Assembly: GCA_051278165.1 (NCBI GenBank)
Contig: JBNMNW010000002.1
Coordinates: 1-64,000 of the forward strand
Length of the DNA: 64,000 bases
Direction of reading: 5' to 3'
Source of the DNA: GCA-2684655 sp051278165
GTDB lineage: Bacteria > Planctomycetota > UBA1135 > UBA2386
The position numbers were made by a program, and so were the translations under genes. The notes under the pieces are model-generated. The model did not search any database. It saw only the letters and a list, made by a program, of their open reading frames with translations, and had not been told where the DNA came from. Below, piece after piece: positions 1 through 8,715 of the stretch. Every line of letters begins with the position of its first letter. The stretch's first letter is position 1.

Positions 1-4
1 GACC

Positions 5-886
5 ATGGGGGCGGCACGGGTGACGGGCCTCAGCATGGTGCTGCTCGGTAGCGTCGGTCTGCTCGATTGGTTCAGCCAAGCCGACATTGCCGCGAGCCTC
101 GGCTACCTGCTGCCAATATCTGTGGCCGCTTGGGGCGCTGGGCGGATCGGCTCGGTTGTCGCTGCTGCAATGTGCGCCGGCATGTGGCTGACGATCAACC
201 TCATGACCGCGGTTACCGGGATCACCCCGGCTCTCGAACTGGTCAACATGGTCGTGCTGACCGTCGCCTTCCAGCTATTTGGTCTGCTGCTGGCGACGCT
301 GCGTGGCCAATTGGACCACGAACGCAAGCTAGCTCGCACCGATCCGCTGACGTCCGTGCACAACCGTCGCGCCTTTTGGAGTGCGGCCGCGCGGGAAGTT
401 GCCCGCGGCCGTCGCCACGGCACGCCGTTCTCGCTGGCCTACATCGACGTCGATGGCTTCAAGAGCGTCAATGACACCTACGGTCACCGGGCGGGCGATG
501 AACTGCTGCGTCGCATCGCGTTGGCATTGCAGGAAGACCTGCGCGAATTGGACATGGTCGCGAGACTTGGTGGCGACGAGTTCGTCATCTTGCTGCCTGG
601 TGCGGCCGAGGCAGGCGCTGGTCGGGTAATCAGCCGTTTGCAGAAGCGTCTGGCCAATGCGCGCTGGCGGCAGTCGTTCGATATCGATTTCAGTATCGGC
701 GTATTGGCGGTGGTCGAATCGCCTGAGAGCGTCGAGCAACTGGTCGGTCGCGCGGATGCGTTGATGTATCAGGTCAAGCGCAGTGGCCGTGGTTTGGTCC
801 TGTTCGATGTGTTGCGGGCGAGCGAGAACTTGCCGCCGACCGACGTGCAGAAGTCGGGGTCGGTGACCTCACGAATCGCAACCTGA
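5..886 (+). CDS. Membrane-anchored diguanylate cyclase (GGDEF)
   Basis: Predicted to make cyclic di-GMP from two GTP at the inner membrane. The first ~100 residues are hydrophobic segments (about three helices, around residues 9-24, 34-58 and 75-98), followed by a GGDEF domain to about residue 270. The active-site motif GGDEF is intact, and an RxxD inhibitory site (RELD) lies five residues before it, the spacing of a functional product-feedback site. DxDxFKxxND, the usual substrate and metal region, is also present. The first ATG lies only five bases inside the window, so the true start may be upstream and the membrane part incomplete. There is no recognisable sensory domain beyond the membrane helices. 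The gene stands alone before uup. Family assignment is secure; the input signal is unknown. Confidence 0.9.
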   Translation: MGAARVTGLSMVLLGSVGLLDWFSQADIAASLGYLLPISVAAWGAGRIGSVVAAAMCAGMWLTINLMTAVTGITPALELVNMVVLTVAFQLFGLLLATLRGQLDHERKLARTDPLTSVHNRRAFWSAAAREVARGRRHGTPFSLAYIDVDGFKSVNDTYGHRAGDELLRRIALALQEDLRELDMVARLGGDEFVILLPGAAEAGAGRVISRLQKRLANARWRQSFDIDFSIGVLAVVESPESVEQLVGRADALMYQVKRSGRGLVLFDVLRASENLPPTDVQKSGSVTSRIAT

Positions 887-933
887 TTACCCAGGCTGTT
901 GTTTGAGCCGTCGCTTTCGGCCAGCATCCGTCG

Positions 934-2871
934 ATGGCGTTAGTCACGCTCAAAGACATCAACCTCAAACTCGGCGATCGGCAGCTACTCGATTCGATCT
1001 CCTTCGTGATCGACGAGGGCCAGCGCGTCGGTCTACTCGGTGCCAATGGCTGTGGCAAATCGACGCTGTTGCGCATTCTTGCCGGGGAGCTCGAACCTGA
1101 TGCCGGGGTGCGCACCGAGCGTCGCGACTTGCGGCTCGGCTACCTGTCTCAGGAGCCACAGTTGCCAGCGGAAGCGCAGGTGCACGCCGCGGTTTTGGCC
1201 GGGATTGAAGGCCGGGCGGAAGTGTTGGCGGAGCTCGATGCCGTGCACACGGCGATGGCCGAAGACCTCAACACTGCGCAACTAGACAAACTGCTGAAGC
1301 AACAGCAGCGCCTCGACGAGCAACTCGAGAAGCTCGGTGGCCACGATGTCGATCACCGGGCTTCGGCATTGCTTGACTCGTTGGGCGTTCCCGATCATCA
1401 AGCGATCTGTGGCGACCTGTCCGGTGGCGAACGCCGGCGCGTCGCGATGGCGCGCCTATTGTTGTCGAATCCTGAAGTGCTGTTGCTCGACGAGCCGACT
1501 AACCACCTCGATGCCGAAGTCACCGAATGGCTCGAGGGCTACTTGCTCGATGCCGGCGTGCCGTTGGTCTTGGTGACGCACGACCGCTACTTCCTCGATC
1601 GCCTGTGCACGCGCATCGTCGATTTCGACAATTCGAAGCTGCACGAATACGACGGCGGCTACTCGACCTATCTGATCAAGCGCGCTGAGCGTCTCGAGTC
1701 GGATGCGAAGTCCGAAAGTGCCCGCATGAACACGCTGCGGCGGGAGACCGAATGGATCAGGCGCGGCCCGCCGGCGCGCACGACCAAGTCGAAGGCGCGC
1801 ATTGGTCGGCACACGGCGCTGGTCGATTCGGCGCCGCCACCGAGCGCGGCGGATCTGGAGTTCATGATTCCGGATGGGCCCCGCCTGGGCGACTACGTGT
1901 TGCGCATCCAGGACGTCAGCAAGTCGTTTGGCGACCGCACCATCATCGAGCCGTTCTCGTTTGAACTCGGTCCAGGCCAGCGCCTCGGCATCGTCGGCAA
2001 GAACGGCGCGGGCAAGACCACGTTGCTGCGCATGATCATGGGCCAGCTCGAGTCCGATACCGGCACGGTCGGCATCGGCCCGACCGTGAAGTTCGCCGGC
2101 ATCGACCAGAAGCGTTCGGATCTCGACGAGTCCAAGACGGTTATCGAAGAGGTTGCCAACGGCAACGACTACGTGTTCGTCGGTGGCCGTTCGCAGCGCA
2201 TCGAGACGTTCTTGGAGCAGTTCCTGTTCCCGGGCGAGATGAAGCACGGGCTCATCAGTGGGCTCAGCGGTGGCGAGCGAAATCGCGTCTTGATCGCCAA
2301 GCTATTGTGCGCTGGTGGCAACGTGCTGGTGCTCGATGAACCGACCAACGACCTCGACTTGGTGTCGCTGCGCGCGCTTGAAGATGCCTTGCTGGCGTTC
2401 CCGGGCGCGGCCATCGTGGTTAGCCACGATCGCTGGTTCCTCGATCGCATCGCGACGCGGGTGGTGCACATGGATGGCACGGGCCACGCGCGGGTGCACG
2501 AAGGCGACCTGTCGTTGTTGCTCTCGCGACTCAAGCAAGAGTCGGCCGATCGCACCGCGCAAGCCGCGGCAGCCAACCAAAGGGCCAAGGCCAAGGCAAA
2601 GCAGGCGTCTGGAGCTCCGGTTCCGGCCGCCAAGACGAAGAGGCTCAGTTCGCGCGAACTGAAGGAACTCGCGCAGTTGCCGCAGAAGATCGAGGTTGCT
2701 GAAACGGAGCTAGCCGACCTCGATAAAAACTTGGGCGATCCGAGCCTCTACGAGCAGCAAAACTCGCAGCGCTTCGACGAATTGACGAAGCGGCGTAAGC
2801 AACTGCCCGGCGAGTTGGCCGCGCTGTATGCGCGCTGGGAAAAACTCGAAGCGATCGCGGAGCAGGCGTAG
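934..2871 (+). CDS. uup: ABC-F family ATPase, Uup-like
   Basis: A soluble protein with two ATP-binding cassettes and no membrane segments, as in the ABC-F translation-factor and DNA-associated group. Cassette 1 has Walker A GANGCGKST, signature LSGGERRRV and Walker B LLLDEPTNHLD. Cassette 2 has GKNGAGKTT, LSGGERNRV and LVLDEPTNDLD. A charged linker near residues 250-300 separates them. The C-terminal ~90 residues are Lys/Ala/Glu rich and probably coiled coil, which is the feature that separates Uup from EttA-type members. Length 645 residues fits Uup. Known Uup proteins act on ribosomes and influence precise excision of transposons and tandem repeats; that is family knowledge, not shown here. 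The ATG at 934 gives a typical N-terminus. Confidence 0.87.
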   Translation: MALVTLKDINLKLGDRQLLDSISFVIDEGQRVGLLGANGCGKSTLLRILAGELEPDAGVRTERRDLRLGYLSQEPQLPAEAQVHAAVLAGIEGRAEVLAELDAVHTAMAEDLNTAQLDKLLKQQQRLDEQLEKLGGHDVDHRASALLDSLGVPDHQAICGDLSGGERRRVAMARLLLSNPEVLLLDEPTNHLDAEVTEWLEGYLLDAGVPLVLVTHDRYFLDRLCTRIVDFDNSKLHEYDGGYSTYLIKRAERLESDAKSESARMNTLRRETEWIRRGPPARTTKSKARIGRHTALVDSAPPPSAADLEFMIPDGPRLGDYVLRIQDVSKSFGDRTIIEPFSFELGPGQRLGIVGKNGAGKTTLLRMIMGQLESDTGTVGIGPTVKFAGIDQKRSDLDESKTVIEEVANGNDYVFVGGRSQRIETFLEQFLFPGEMKHGLISGLSGGERNRVLIAKLLCAGGNVLVLDEPTNDLDLVSLRALEDALLAFPGAAIVVSHDRWFLDRIATRVVHMDGTGHARVHEGDLSLLLSRLKQESADRTAQAAAANQRAKAKAKQASGAPVPAAKTKRLSSRELKELAQLPQKIEVAETELADLDKNLGDPSLYEQQNSQRFDELTKRRKQLPGELAALYARWEKLEAIAEQA

Positions 2872-2944
2872 CTCCTAACCGGATTTGCTCGCGCAAGTCC
2901 CGCAAGCAGGGGCAGCCGTAAGCTGCTGACGCCGATTTAGCGTA

Positions 2945-2967
2945 CCTGATCTATGCGTTAGATCAGG
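2945..2967. terminator. Hairpin between convergent genes
   Basis: A perfect 9-bp stem (CCTGATCTA with TAGATCAGG) and a five-base loop lie between the end of uup and the end of the convergent peroxidase gene. There is no clear T-run on either side. It is best read as a bidirectional terminator or 3'-end stabiliser. Confidence 0.5.
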
Positions 2968-2988
2968 CTGCCGATCTACCCTGCAGCG

Positions 2989-3026
2989 TTACTCGGGCAG
3001 CACTGGGTTATTCTGGCAGCACTGGC
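2989..3026. repeat. Tandem duplication spanning the stop of the peroxidase gene (2 x 19 bp)
   Basis: Two head-to-tail 19-bp units (2989-3007 and 3008-3026) match at 16 of 19 positions. Each begins with TTA on the plus strand, which is the TAA stop on the coding strand. The last codons and stop of the peroxidase gene have therefore been copied just downstream of themselves, in a different frame. Confidence 0.8.
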
Positions 3027-3997
3027 TCGACGAACGTCACACCGTTGTCGAGGGACTTGAGGAACGCGACCAGTTGGTCGATCTGCTTGTCCGTCAATTC
3101 ACGATCGAACAGCAGGCCGTCTTTGGCGAATTGGTGCTTAAGACCGCCCGAGGCCATCAGCTTGACCGCTTCCTTCAGCGTCGCGACGCTGCCGTCATGG
3201 AAGTATGGCGCCGTCTTCGAAACGTCACGCAACGTCGGCGTCTTGAACTTGCCGTTGTCAGCTGCGTCTTTGGTCTTGTTGGCGCGGCCGAGGTCCGGGT
3301 TTTCAGCGGCGAGGCCAATGCCGATGTTGTGGTACGACTTGTCCATGAACAGTGGCGGCGCGTGGCAGCCAACGCAGCCAGCACTGGAGAACAGTTCTTG
3401 GCCGGCCTTCGCTTCAGCGGACAGCTTCTTCTGGTCGTAGAGCGAGTTGCCGCTGCGCAGTGTGCGCAAGAAGGACGTCAGTGAGTTGACGATCGTCGTC
3501 TCGCTGGCATCTTCCTTGAACGCGGCTTGGAACTCAGTCTTGTAGGCTTCAATGCCGTTGAGCGTTGTGGCGACATCGGCCGGCACGCCACCGAGCTGGC
3601 CGGTCCAAGCGGCGAGCACGTTGGACTCAAGGCCAACCTTGCGGCCATCCCAGTAGAGCTCCGGGTAGTAGCCGCAGTTGTACATCGTCGGCGAGTTGCG
3701 GCTGTTCTTGCCACCGTTGTCCTTGACCGAGAAGGCGAGGCCGTCGGAGAACGCCTTGTCGATGTGGTGGCAGTTTACGCAACCCATCTTGCCGCTCTTG
3801 CTGAGTCGCGGATCGAAGAACAGCTTCTTGCCGAGCTCGGCCTTCGCGGCCGTCAGTTCGTTATCGGCGGCTAGGTCTAGTTGAGCGTTCTCTAGGCCGA
3901 GTGGCGCCGTCAACGGGTTGACATCTGCGTGGGTCTCAGAGCCGCAGCTGGTGAAGAACGGGAAAAGAAGGAGAGTCGATAGGGTCGCGCTACGCAT
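3008..3997 (-). CDS. Di-haem cytochrome c peroxidase/MauG-family protein
   Basis: An exported c-type cytochrome expected to reduce hydrogen peroxide or to carry out MauG-like oxidation. The N-terminus is a signal sequence ending near a Cys (FFTSC), so a lipid anchor is possible. Two haem sites are present: CVNCH around residue 75 and CVGCH around residue 205, the two-domain arrangement of the family. Conserved context around them (FFDPRLS, NSPTMYN, ALTxFLRTL-like, GKFKTPTLRDV, YFHDGSVATL) matches bacterial di-haem peroxidases. Length 329 residues is normal. A tandem duplication covers the stop codon. No clear Shine-Dalgarno precedes the start at 3997. Substrate is not determined by sequence. 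Confidence 0.88.
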   Translation of the reverse strand: MRSATLSTLLLFPFFTSCGSETHADVNPLTAPLGLENAQLDLAADNELTAAKAELGKKLFFDPRLSKSGKMGCVNCHHIDKAFSDGLAFSVKDNGGKNSRNSPTMYNCGYYPELYWDGRKVGLESNVLAAWTGQLGGVPADVATTLNGIEAYKTEFQAAFKEDASETTIVNSLTSFLRTLRSGNSLYDQKKLSAEAKAGQELFSSAGCVGCHAPPLFMDKSYHNIGIGLAAENPDLGRANKTKDAADNGKFKTPTLRDVSKTAPYFHDGSVATLKEAVKLMASGGLKHQFAKDGLLFDRELTDKQIDQLVAFLKSLDNGVTFVEPVLPE

Positions 3998-4106
3998 CGG
4001 TTCAACAGCTGGGAGGCCAAAGGGCGAAGTTGCCTTGCGACGTCATGCTAGCGTCATTCGGGCCGCCGCCACATCTCCTATATATCCCGACCCGTGTAAC
4101 TGAGCC

Positions 4107-4177
4107 TGCGTACCGTACCCGGTTCAAACCACCAGCGCGCCTAGCGCGCTGGTGGATTGAACCGGGTACGGTACGCA
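4107..4177. repeat. Long near-perfect palindrome (34-bp arms)
   Basis: Arms 4107-4140 and 4144-4177 pair over 34 bp with one mismatch (4128/4156) around a three-base loop. The arm opens with TGCGTACCGTACCCGGTTCA. It lies between two minus-strand genes, 110 bp upstream of the peroxidase start and 54 bp downstream of the next gene's stop. No T-run follows on either strand, so it is not a standard terminator. The length and symmetry suggest a mobile palindromic unit (REP or MITE type) or a binding site. Confidence 0.8.
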
Positions 4178-4230
4178 GATCCGGCTGTTGGTGCTCTCGT
4201 GGGAAACTCTCGCGGGCAGAGCGGCCGCAG

Positions 4231-4794
4231 TTAGCGCATGCGGCGCAATTGGCGCAGCAGTTGCAGGTAGCGGCGGTCCTGGGTCAGGGTCCAAGCGGCC
4301 TGCGCGTCATACATCATCGCGTATTGGCTATTGAAGCCACGAGCGACACCGAGAATGGGATCGAAGCCGGCGGGGGCGGCGAGCACGTCGCTCAGCGGGG
4401 TTGATGCTTCGACGACTTGGGCCGACTCAGTCATAGACGCGTCCTCGATGCGCACATCGCGCATACGCTTTTGGGACGCTTGGGCCGCACGACGGCTTTC
4501 GTTCGCCGTCTGTCCGTCTTGCTTGGCGTCCTTTTCGGCCTTGACGATTGCGTCGATGGTCAGATCGTCCTTCTCAATCTTGAAGACGCTCGACTTCGGC
4601 AGCAGGATCTCACCGCCTTCGGTGCGCACGTGGTAGCCATCGTCGTCTTCGGCGACCAGGACACCTTGGATTAGATTAGGGGAAGAACCAGCTGCCGTGT
4701 TTTGCTCGGACTTCGGATCGGTCAACCAGAACTTGTCGGCTTTTGCGGGGGCGCAAATCAGCAATACGCCAGCGATCAGGGGGAGGTAACGCAT
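4231..4794 (-). CDS. Exported protein of unknown function
   Basis: A 187-residue protein with a clear N-terminal signal peptide (hydrophobic run LPLIAGVLLICAP ending AKA). The mature part begins with a short beta-rich section (residues ~40-75, GVLVAEDDDGYHVRTEGGEI) that resembles small SH3-like or PRC-like modules describing how a value is handled. A charged helical stretch rich in Lys, Glu, Ala and Arg follows (~80-125), then a hydrophilic tail. I recognise no family. The ATG at 4794 is preferred to a TTG two codons upstream. It is divergent from the large cytochrome gene, with 95 bp between starts, so the two may share a promoter region. Confidence 0.65.
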   Translation of the reverse strand: MRYLPLIAGVLLICAPAKADKFWLTDPKSEQNTAAGSSPNLIQGVLVAEDDDGYHVRTEGGEILLPKSSVFKIEKDDLTIDAIVKAEKDAKQDGQTANESRRAAQASQKRMRDVRIEDASMTESAQVVEASTPLSDVLAAPAGFDPILGVARGFNSQYAMMYDAQAAWTLTQDRRYLQLLRQLRRMR

Positions 4795-4889
4795 GGTCAA
4801 ATAGTAGCACGCGGCAGGCCAGCCGGTTGGGCGGTTGGGCCAGTGTGTGTTGGACTGAAGCGGAACCTCCGGTGAGACTGGGCAGACTC

Positions 4890-7800
4890 ATGCGCTCGAT
4901 TCTTTTCGGTGTTCTCCTCGCGGTTGTGTTGGCGGCTATGGCGATGGCCCAAGAAGGGCCGGCGTTCAAGCCGCTCTTTGATGGCGAAAGTCTCAGCGGT
5001 TGGCGCGGCGACCCGGCGGTCTGGAGCGTCACCGATGGCGTGATCGTTGGCTCGACGCATGGCATCAAGCTGAGCGCGAACACGTTCTTGATTCACGAAG
5101 GTGTGTTCGCGGACTTCGAGCTGCGCTGCAAGGTGAAGCTGGAAGGCGCCAACAACTCTGGCGTGCAATACCGCAGCCGTTTGCTCAAGCCGGACGGTTA
5201 CCGAGTCGTCGGCTATCAGTGCGATTGGCACCCGAACCCGCCCTACTCCGCGATGCTCTATGACGAAGGCGGCGGCGGCATTGTCGCCGAGCGCGGTCAA
5301 TTTGTGCGTTGGACGGATCAGGGGCGCCGCGAGCTTGGCCGACTGATCAAGCCAAAGGCGGTCGACGTCAGCGGCTGGCACGACTTGCGGGTTGTGGCGC
5401 GTGGCGACTTGGTCTGGCACGAACTTGATGGGCGCATCGTCACGGCGCTGCAAGACCAACGTGCTTCGGCACCAAGAAGCGGCATCGTGGCGTTGCAGGC
5501 GCATCGCGGCCCGGCCATGAAGGTTTCGTTTCGTGACATCTCGGTGCGCTCGTTGACGAAGGCCGATGACCTGGCCGTGCCAGGCGCCCTGCGCGCGCTG
5601 CTGCAACGTGCCGACCAGCAGGTGGTCGAGACCAAGACGCAGACGCCCAACTGGGTCTGGGACCAAGAGGCGCAAGGCGAGGAAGAGCTGTTCTTCCGAC
5701 GCGGGTTTGATGTGCGTGAGGTGCCGGAAAAGGCGCGGCTCTCGGTCACTTGCGACAACAACTGTCGCGTCTACGTCAACGGCGCACGGGTCGCCAATGA
5801 TGACTCGTGGGAGTCGCCGACGGTTGTCGACATCGCCAAGCAGCTGAAGTTGGGTCGCAACGTCGTCGCCGTGCATGGTTGGAACGACGGTGGACCAGCC
5901 GCGATGGCGCTGCGTATTGCTTGGCTCGAAAACGATAACGACGTCGAAGTCGTCACCGACAGCGAGTGGCGTTGCCACGACGACGATCCCGATGGTTGGG
6001 ATACGGTCGCATTCGATGATTCCAAGTGGCAGGCCGTGCGGGTGCTCGGCGAGCTTGGCCAAAATGGCTTGGCGTGGTCCGGTCGCCACGGCGCGACGGC
6101 GCTGGGCCAGCAGGCGAATGCTTACGCCGAGCAGATCGCCATCGTCGATTGGGAAGTCGATAGTTCGGATGCCACGCAGACGCCGCCGATGCGGTTGCTC
6201 GACATCCCGCGCGAACTTGGTTCGTGGGTGTCGCTGGCTGCCGATCCACAGGGCCGTCTCTACTCGAGTGCTCAAGGTGGTGGCCTGTATCGCATCACGC
6301 CAGCCAAGCAGTTGGGCGACGCGACTTCGATCGAACGCGTTCCGGTCGAACTCGGCGGCGCGCACGGGATGTTGTGGTTCCGCAACTGCCTCTATGCGGT
6401 CGTCAACGGTGGCCAAGATGGCTTCTACCGACTGACCGATACCGATGGTGACGACATGCTCGACCACGTCGAACTGCTGCGCGCACTCGACGGCAGTGGC
6501 GAGCATGGCCCGCACTCGGTCGTGGTCGCACCGGACGGCGAAAACCTGTTGGTGCTGTGCGGCAACATGACCAAGTTGACGGAGCTCGCGAGCAGTCGTG
6601 TGCCGACCAACTGGCAAGAAGAACGAGTCGTGCCGCGCATCGAAGATGCTCGCGGCTTCTGGGGCGGTTACTCGCCGCCCGGTGGTTGCCTCTACCAAGT
6701 GGATCCCGACGGCAAGCGTTGGGAATTGATCTGCTGCGGCTTCCGCAACCCGTTCGATCTCGTGGTGCTGCCCAATGGTCAGGTGGTCGTCTACGACGCC
6801 GACATGGAATGGGATATGGGCTTGCCGTGGTATCGCCCAACGCGCTACCTCGCCGGCCAGAGCGGGGTCGACTACGGTTGGCGTAAGGGCAGTGCCAAGT
6901 GGGCGACGGACTACCCCGAAGCGCCGCCTGCACTGCAGGACATCGGGCCCGGTTCACCAACCGGCATGGCCTACGTGCCAGGTGCCAAGGGCGGCATCAT
7001 CGGCCTCGATTGGACCTTCGGCACTGCCTACTTCGAAGGCAAGCCGTGGAACTTCGGCGCGCCCTTCCCGGTTGCCGACGTCACGTTCTCTAAGCGCATC
7101 GATGGTGGCGTGTATGTCGTCACTGGTGGTCGCGGCTTGCCGTCGCGTTTGCTGCGCCTGATTCCGGGTCGTGCGTCGGGCGAATACGAATTGGGTGATC
7201 AAGAAGCGCAGCGCGTAGCTACCTGGGGATCGGCGGTCGCATGGCCGGCAACGGAAGCGCGCACGGCGCAACAGATCCTCGATGCTGGTGCGATCGGTAG
7301 CGATCGTTTGGCGTTTCGCGGTACCCAACCTGCGCCGAAGCCAGACTGGGTGACGGCGCGCATCGCGCTAGAACGATTGCCTGCGGATCGTATCCGTGCC
7401 ACCGTTCTCGCGGTCGATGCAGCGCGACCGGATCGTGCCTTCGCCGGCTTGCTAGCGCTCGCACGACAGGGAACTGCTGGCGATTTGCAGCCGATCCTCG
7501 ATGCGTTGGGCCAGTTCTCGTTCGCGCCGCTGGATCATAGTCAGCGCATTGCCTGGCTGCGCATCCACGCCGTTGCGTTGCTGCGCCAAGGCCCCGCCAG
7601 CGACGCCCAGCGCGCCTTGGTTGCGAAGCGTCTGCTGCCGCTGTTCCCAGCGAACAACGAACGTCAAGACCAAGACCTGTGCGAATTACTCGCCTACGTT
7701 GACGCGCCCGGCTTGCTCGCGAAGGCTGTGCCGTTGTTGACGCCACTCAAGCCATCCGAGCCACCGGCATGGGCCGAACTGGCAACTCGCAACGCTAGCT

Positions 7801-8588
7801 ACGGCGGCGTCATCGACAAGATGATGGCCAACATGACGCCGATGGGCCAGCTCACGATCGCCAACGCGCTGCGCATGGTCGATCACGATTGGACGATCGA
7901 GCAGCGGCGCACGCTGTTCACGTTCTTAGGCGAAGCGCGCGGGCGTTCCGGCGGGGCCAGCTACGACGGCTACGTGCTGAAGATCGTCGACCTCGCCTGG
8001 CAGACTTGCAGCGACGACGAGAAGCGTGCCCTCGAGTTCTTGGTCGGCCGGGTGCGCGCGCCGAACAACCAGTTCGCCAGCAAGCCGCCGAAGGGGCCAG
8101 GCAAGAACTGGCAGATGAGTGACATCGCGGCGCTCGTCGACGGCGGGTTTGATGGGCGCAGTGTGCAATCTGGCCGCAACCTGTTCCACGCCATTGGCTG
8201 CGCGTCGTGCCACTACTTCAAGGGCGCCGGCGGCTTTGGCGGTCCGGACCTGACCAGCTTGAAGAACAAGTTCCGCGCCGAAGACCTGCTTGAGGCCGTG
8301 ATCGACCCCAACAAGGTGATCAGCGACCAATACACCGGCCAGATACTGACCAAGAAGGATGGCACCGCGTTGTTTGGTATTGTCCACAAGACGTGGGATG
8401 GTGACATGGAGGTCTACGAGGTCATCCCGGCGGTTGCCGATGCGAAGCCAGTGCGCATCCCGATCGAACAGGTCGAGAAGGTCGCACCGTCGCCGCAATC
8501 GCCAATGCCCGCAGGCTTACTCAACCGCCTCTCCGCCGACGAGGTTCGTGATCTCGTCGCGTTCTTGATCGGCGCGAAGGGCAAGTGA
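4890..8588 (+). CDS. Secreted multidomain protein: DUF1080 + propeller dehydrogenase-like + HEAT-like + cytochrome c
   Basis: A 1232-residue exported protein of the PVC/Planctomycetes type. A signal peptide covers residues 1-20 (cleavage near AMAQ). Domain order: DUF1080/3-keto-disaccharide hydrolase-like lectin fold (~25-220, starting FKPLFDGESLSGW); a jelly-roll carbohydrate-binding-like module (~250-400, with CRVYVNGARVANDDSW); a beta-propeller related to PVC membrane-bound or sorbosone dehydrogenases (~430-770, with GFRNPFDLVVLPNG and VVYDADMEWD); an alpha-helical repeat region (~790-1060); and a C-terminal c-type haem domain with CASCH near residue 1106. Together these suggest extracellular or periplasmic sugar binding and oxidation linked to electron transfer; substrate and activity are inference. 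The start at 4890 is chosen because it begins the signal peptide; the open frame extends 49 codons upstream without protein-like sequence. Confidence 0.85.
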   Translation: MRSILFGVLLAVVLAAMAMAQEGPAFKPLFDGESLSGWRGDPAVWSVTDGVIVGSTHGIKLSANTFLIHEGVFADFELRCKVKLEGANNSGVQYRSRLLKPDGYRVVGYQCDWHPNPPYSAMLYDEGGGGIVAERGQFVRWTDQGRRELGRLIKPKAVDVSGWHDLRVVARGDLVWHELDGRIVTALQDQRASAPRSGIVALQAHRGPAMKVSFRDISVRSLTKADDLAVPGALRALLQRADQQVVETKTQTPNWVWDQEAQGEEELFFRRGFDVREVPEKARLSVTCDNNCRVYVNGARVANDDSWESPTVVDIAKQLKLGRNVVAVHGWNDGGPAAMALRIAWLENDNDVEVVTDSEWRCHDDDPDGWDTVAFDDSKWQAVRVLGELGQNGLAWSGRHGATALGQQANAYAEQIAIVDWEVDSSDATQTPPMRLLDIPRELGSWVSLAADPQGRLYSSAQGGGLYRITPAKQLGDATSIERVPVELGGAHGMLWFRNCLYAVVNGGQDGFYRLTDTDGDDMLDHVELLRALDGSGEHGPHSVVVAPDGENLLVLCGNMTKLTELASSRVPTNWQEERVVPRIEDARGFWGGYSPPGGCLYQVDPDGKRWELICCGFRNPFDLVVLPNGQVVVYDADMEWDMGLPWYRPTRYLAGQSGVDYGWRKGSAKWATDYPEAPPALQDIGPGSPTGMAYVPGAKGGIIGLDWTFGTAYFEGKPWNFGAPFPVADVTFSKRIDGGVYVVTGGRGLPSRLLRLIPGRASGEYELGDQEAQRVATWGSAVAWPATEARTAQQILDAGAIGSDRLAFRGTQPAPKPDWVTARIALERLPADRIRATVLAVDAARPDRAFAGLLALARQGTAGDLQPILDALGQFSFAPLDHSQRIAWLRIHAVALLRQGPASDAQRALVAKRLLPLFPANNERQDQDLCELLAYVDAPGLLAKAVPLLTPLKPSEPPAWAELATRNASYGGVIDKMMANMTPMGQLTIANALRMVDHDWTIEQRRTLFTFLGEARGRSGGASYDGYVLKIVDLAWQTCSDDEKRALEFLVGRVRAPNNQFASKPPKGPGKNWQMSDIAALVDGGFDGRSVQSGRNLFHAIGCASCHYFKGAGGFGGPDLTSLKNKFRAEDLLEAVIDPNKVISDQYTGQILTKKDGTALFGIVHKTWDGDMEVYEVIPAVADAKPVRIPIEQVEKVAPSPQSPMPAGLLNRLSADEVRDLVAFLIGAKGK

Positions 8589-8715
8589 ACGTGCCGACGA
8601 GCACTCCGGGTATTTGCTGAGCGACGCGAGCGGCGCGGCGGCGCTGCGAATCAGTGCCGGGTTGCGGCGGCAAAAAGTGCGGCTGCCGACAACTTGGCGG
8701 CTACGATTTTTCGCA

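Noticed and set aside
4107..4177. tRNA-like T-loop (GGTTCAAACC)
   Set aside because: It is part of a long palindrome; no acceptor or anticodon arms fit.
4797..6698. 633-codon minus-strand frame opposite the cytochrome fusion protein
   Set aside because: Antisense shadow of a well-supported gene; no domain or start signal.
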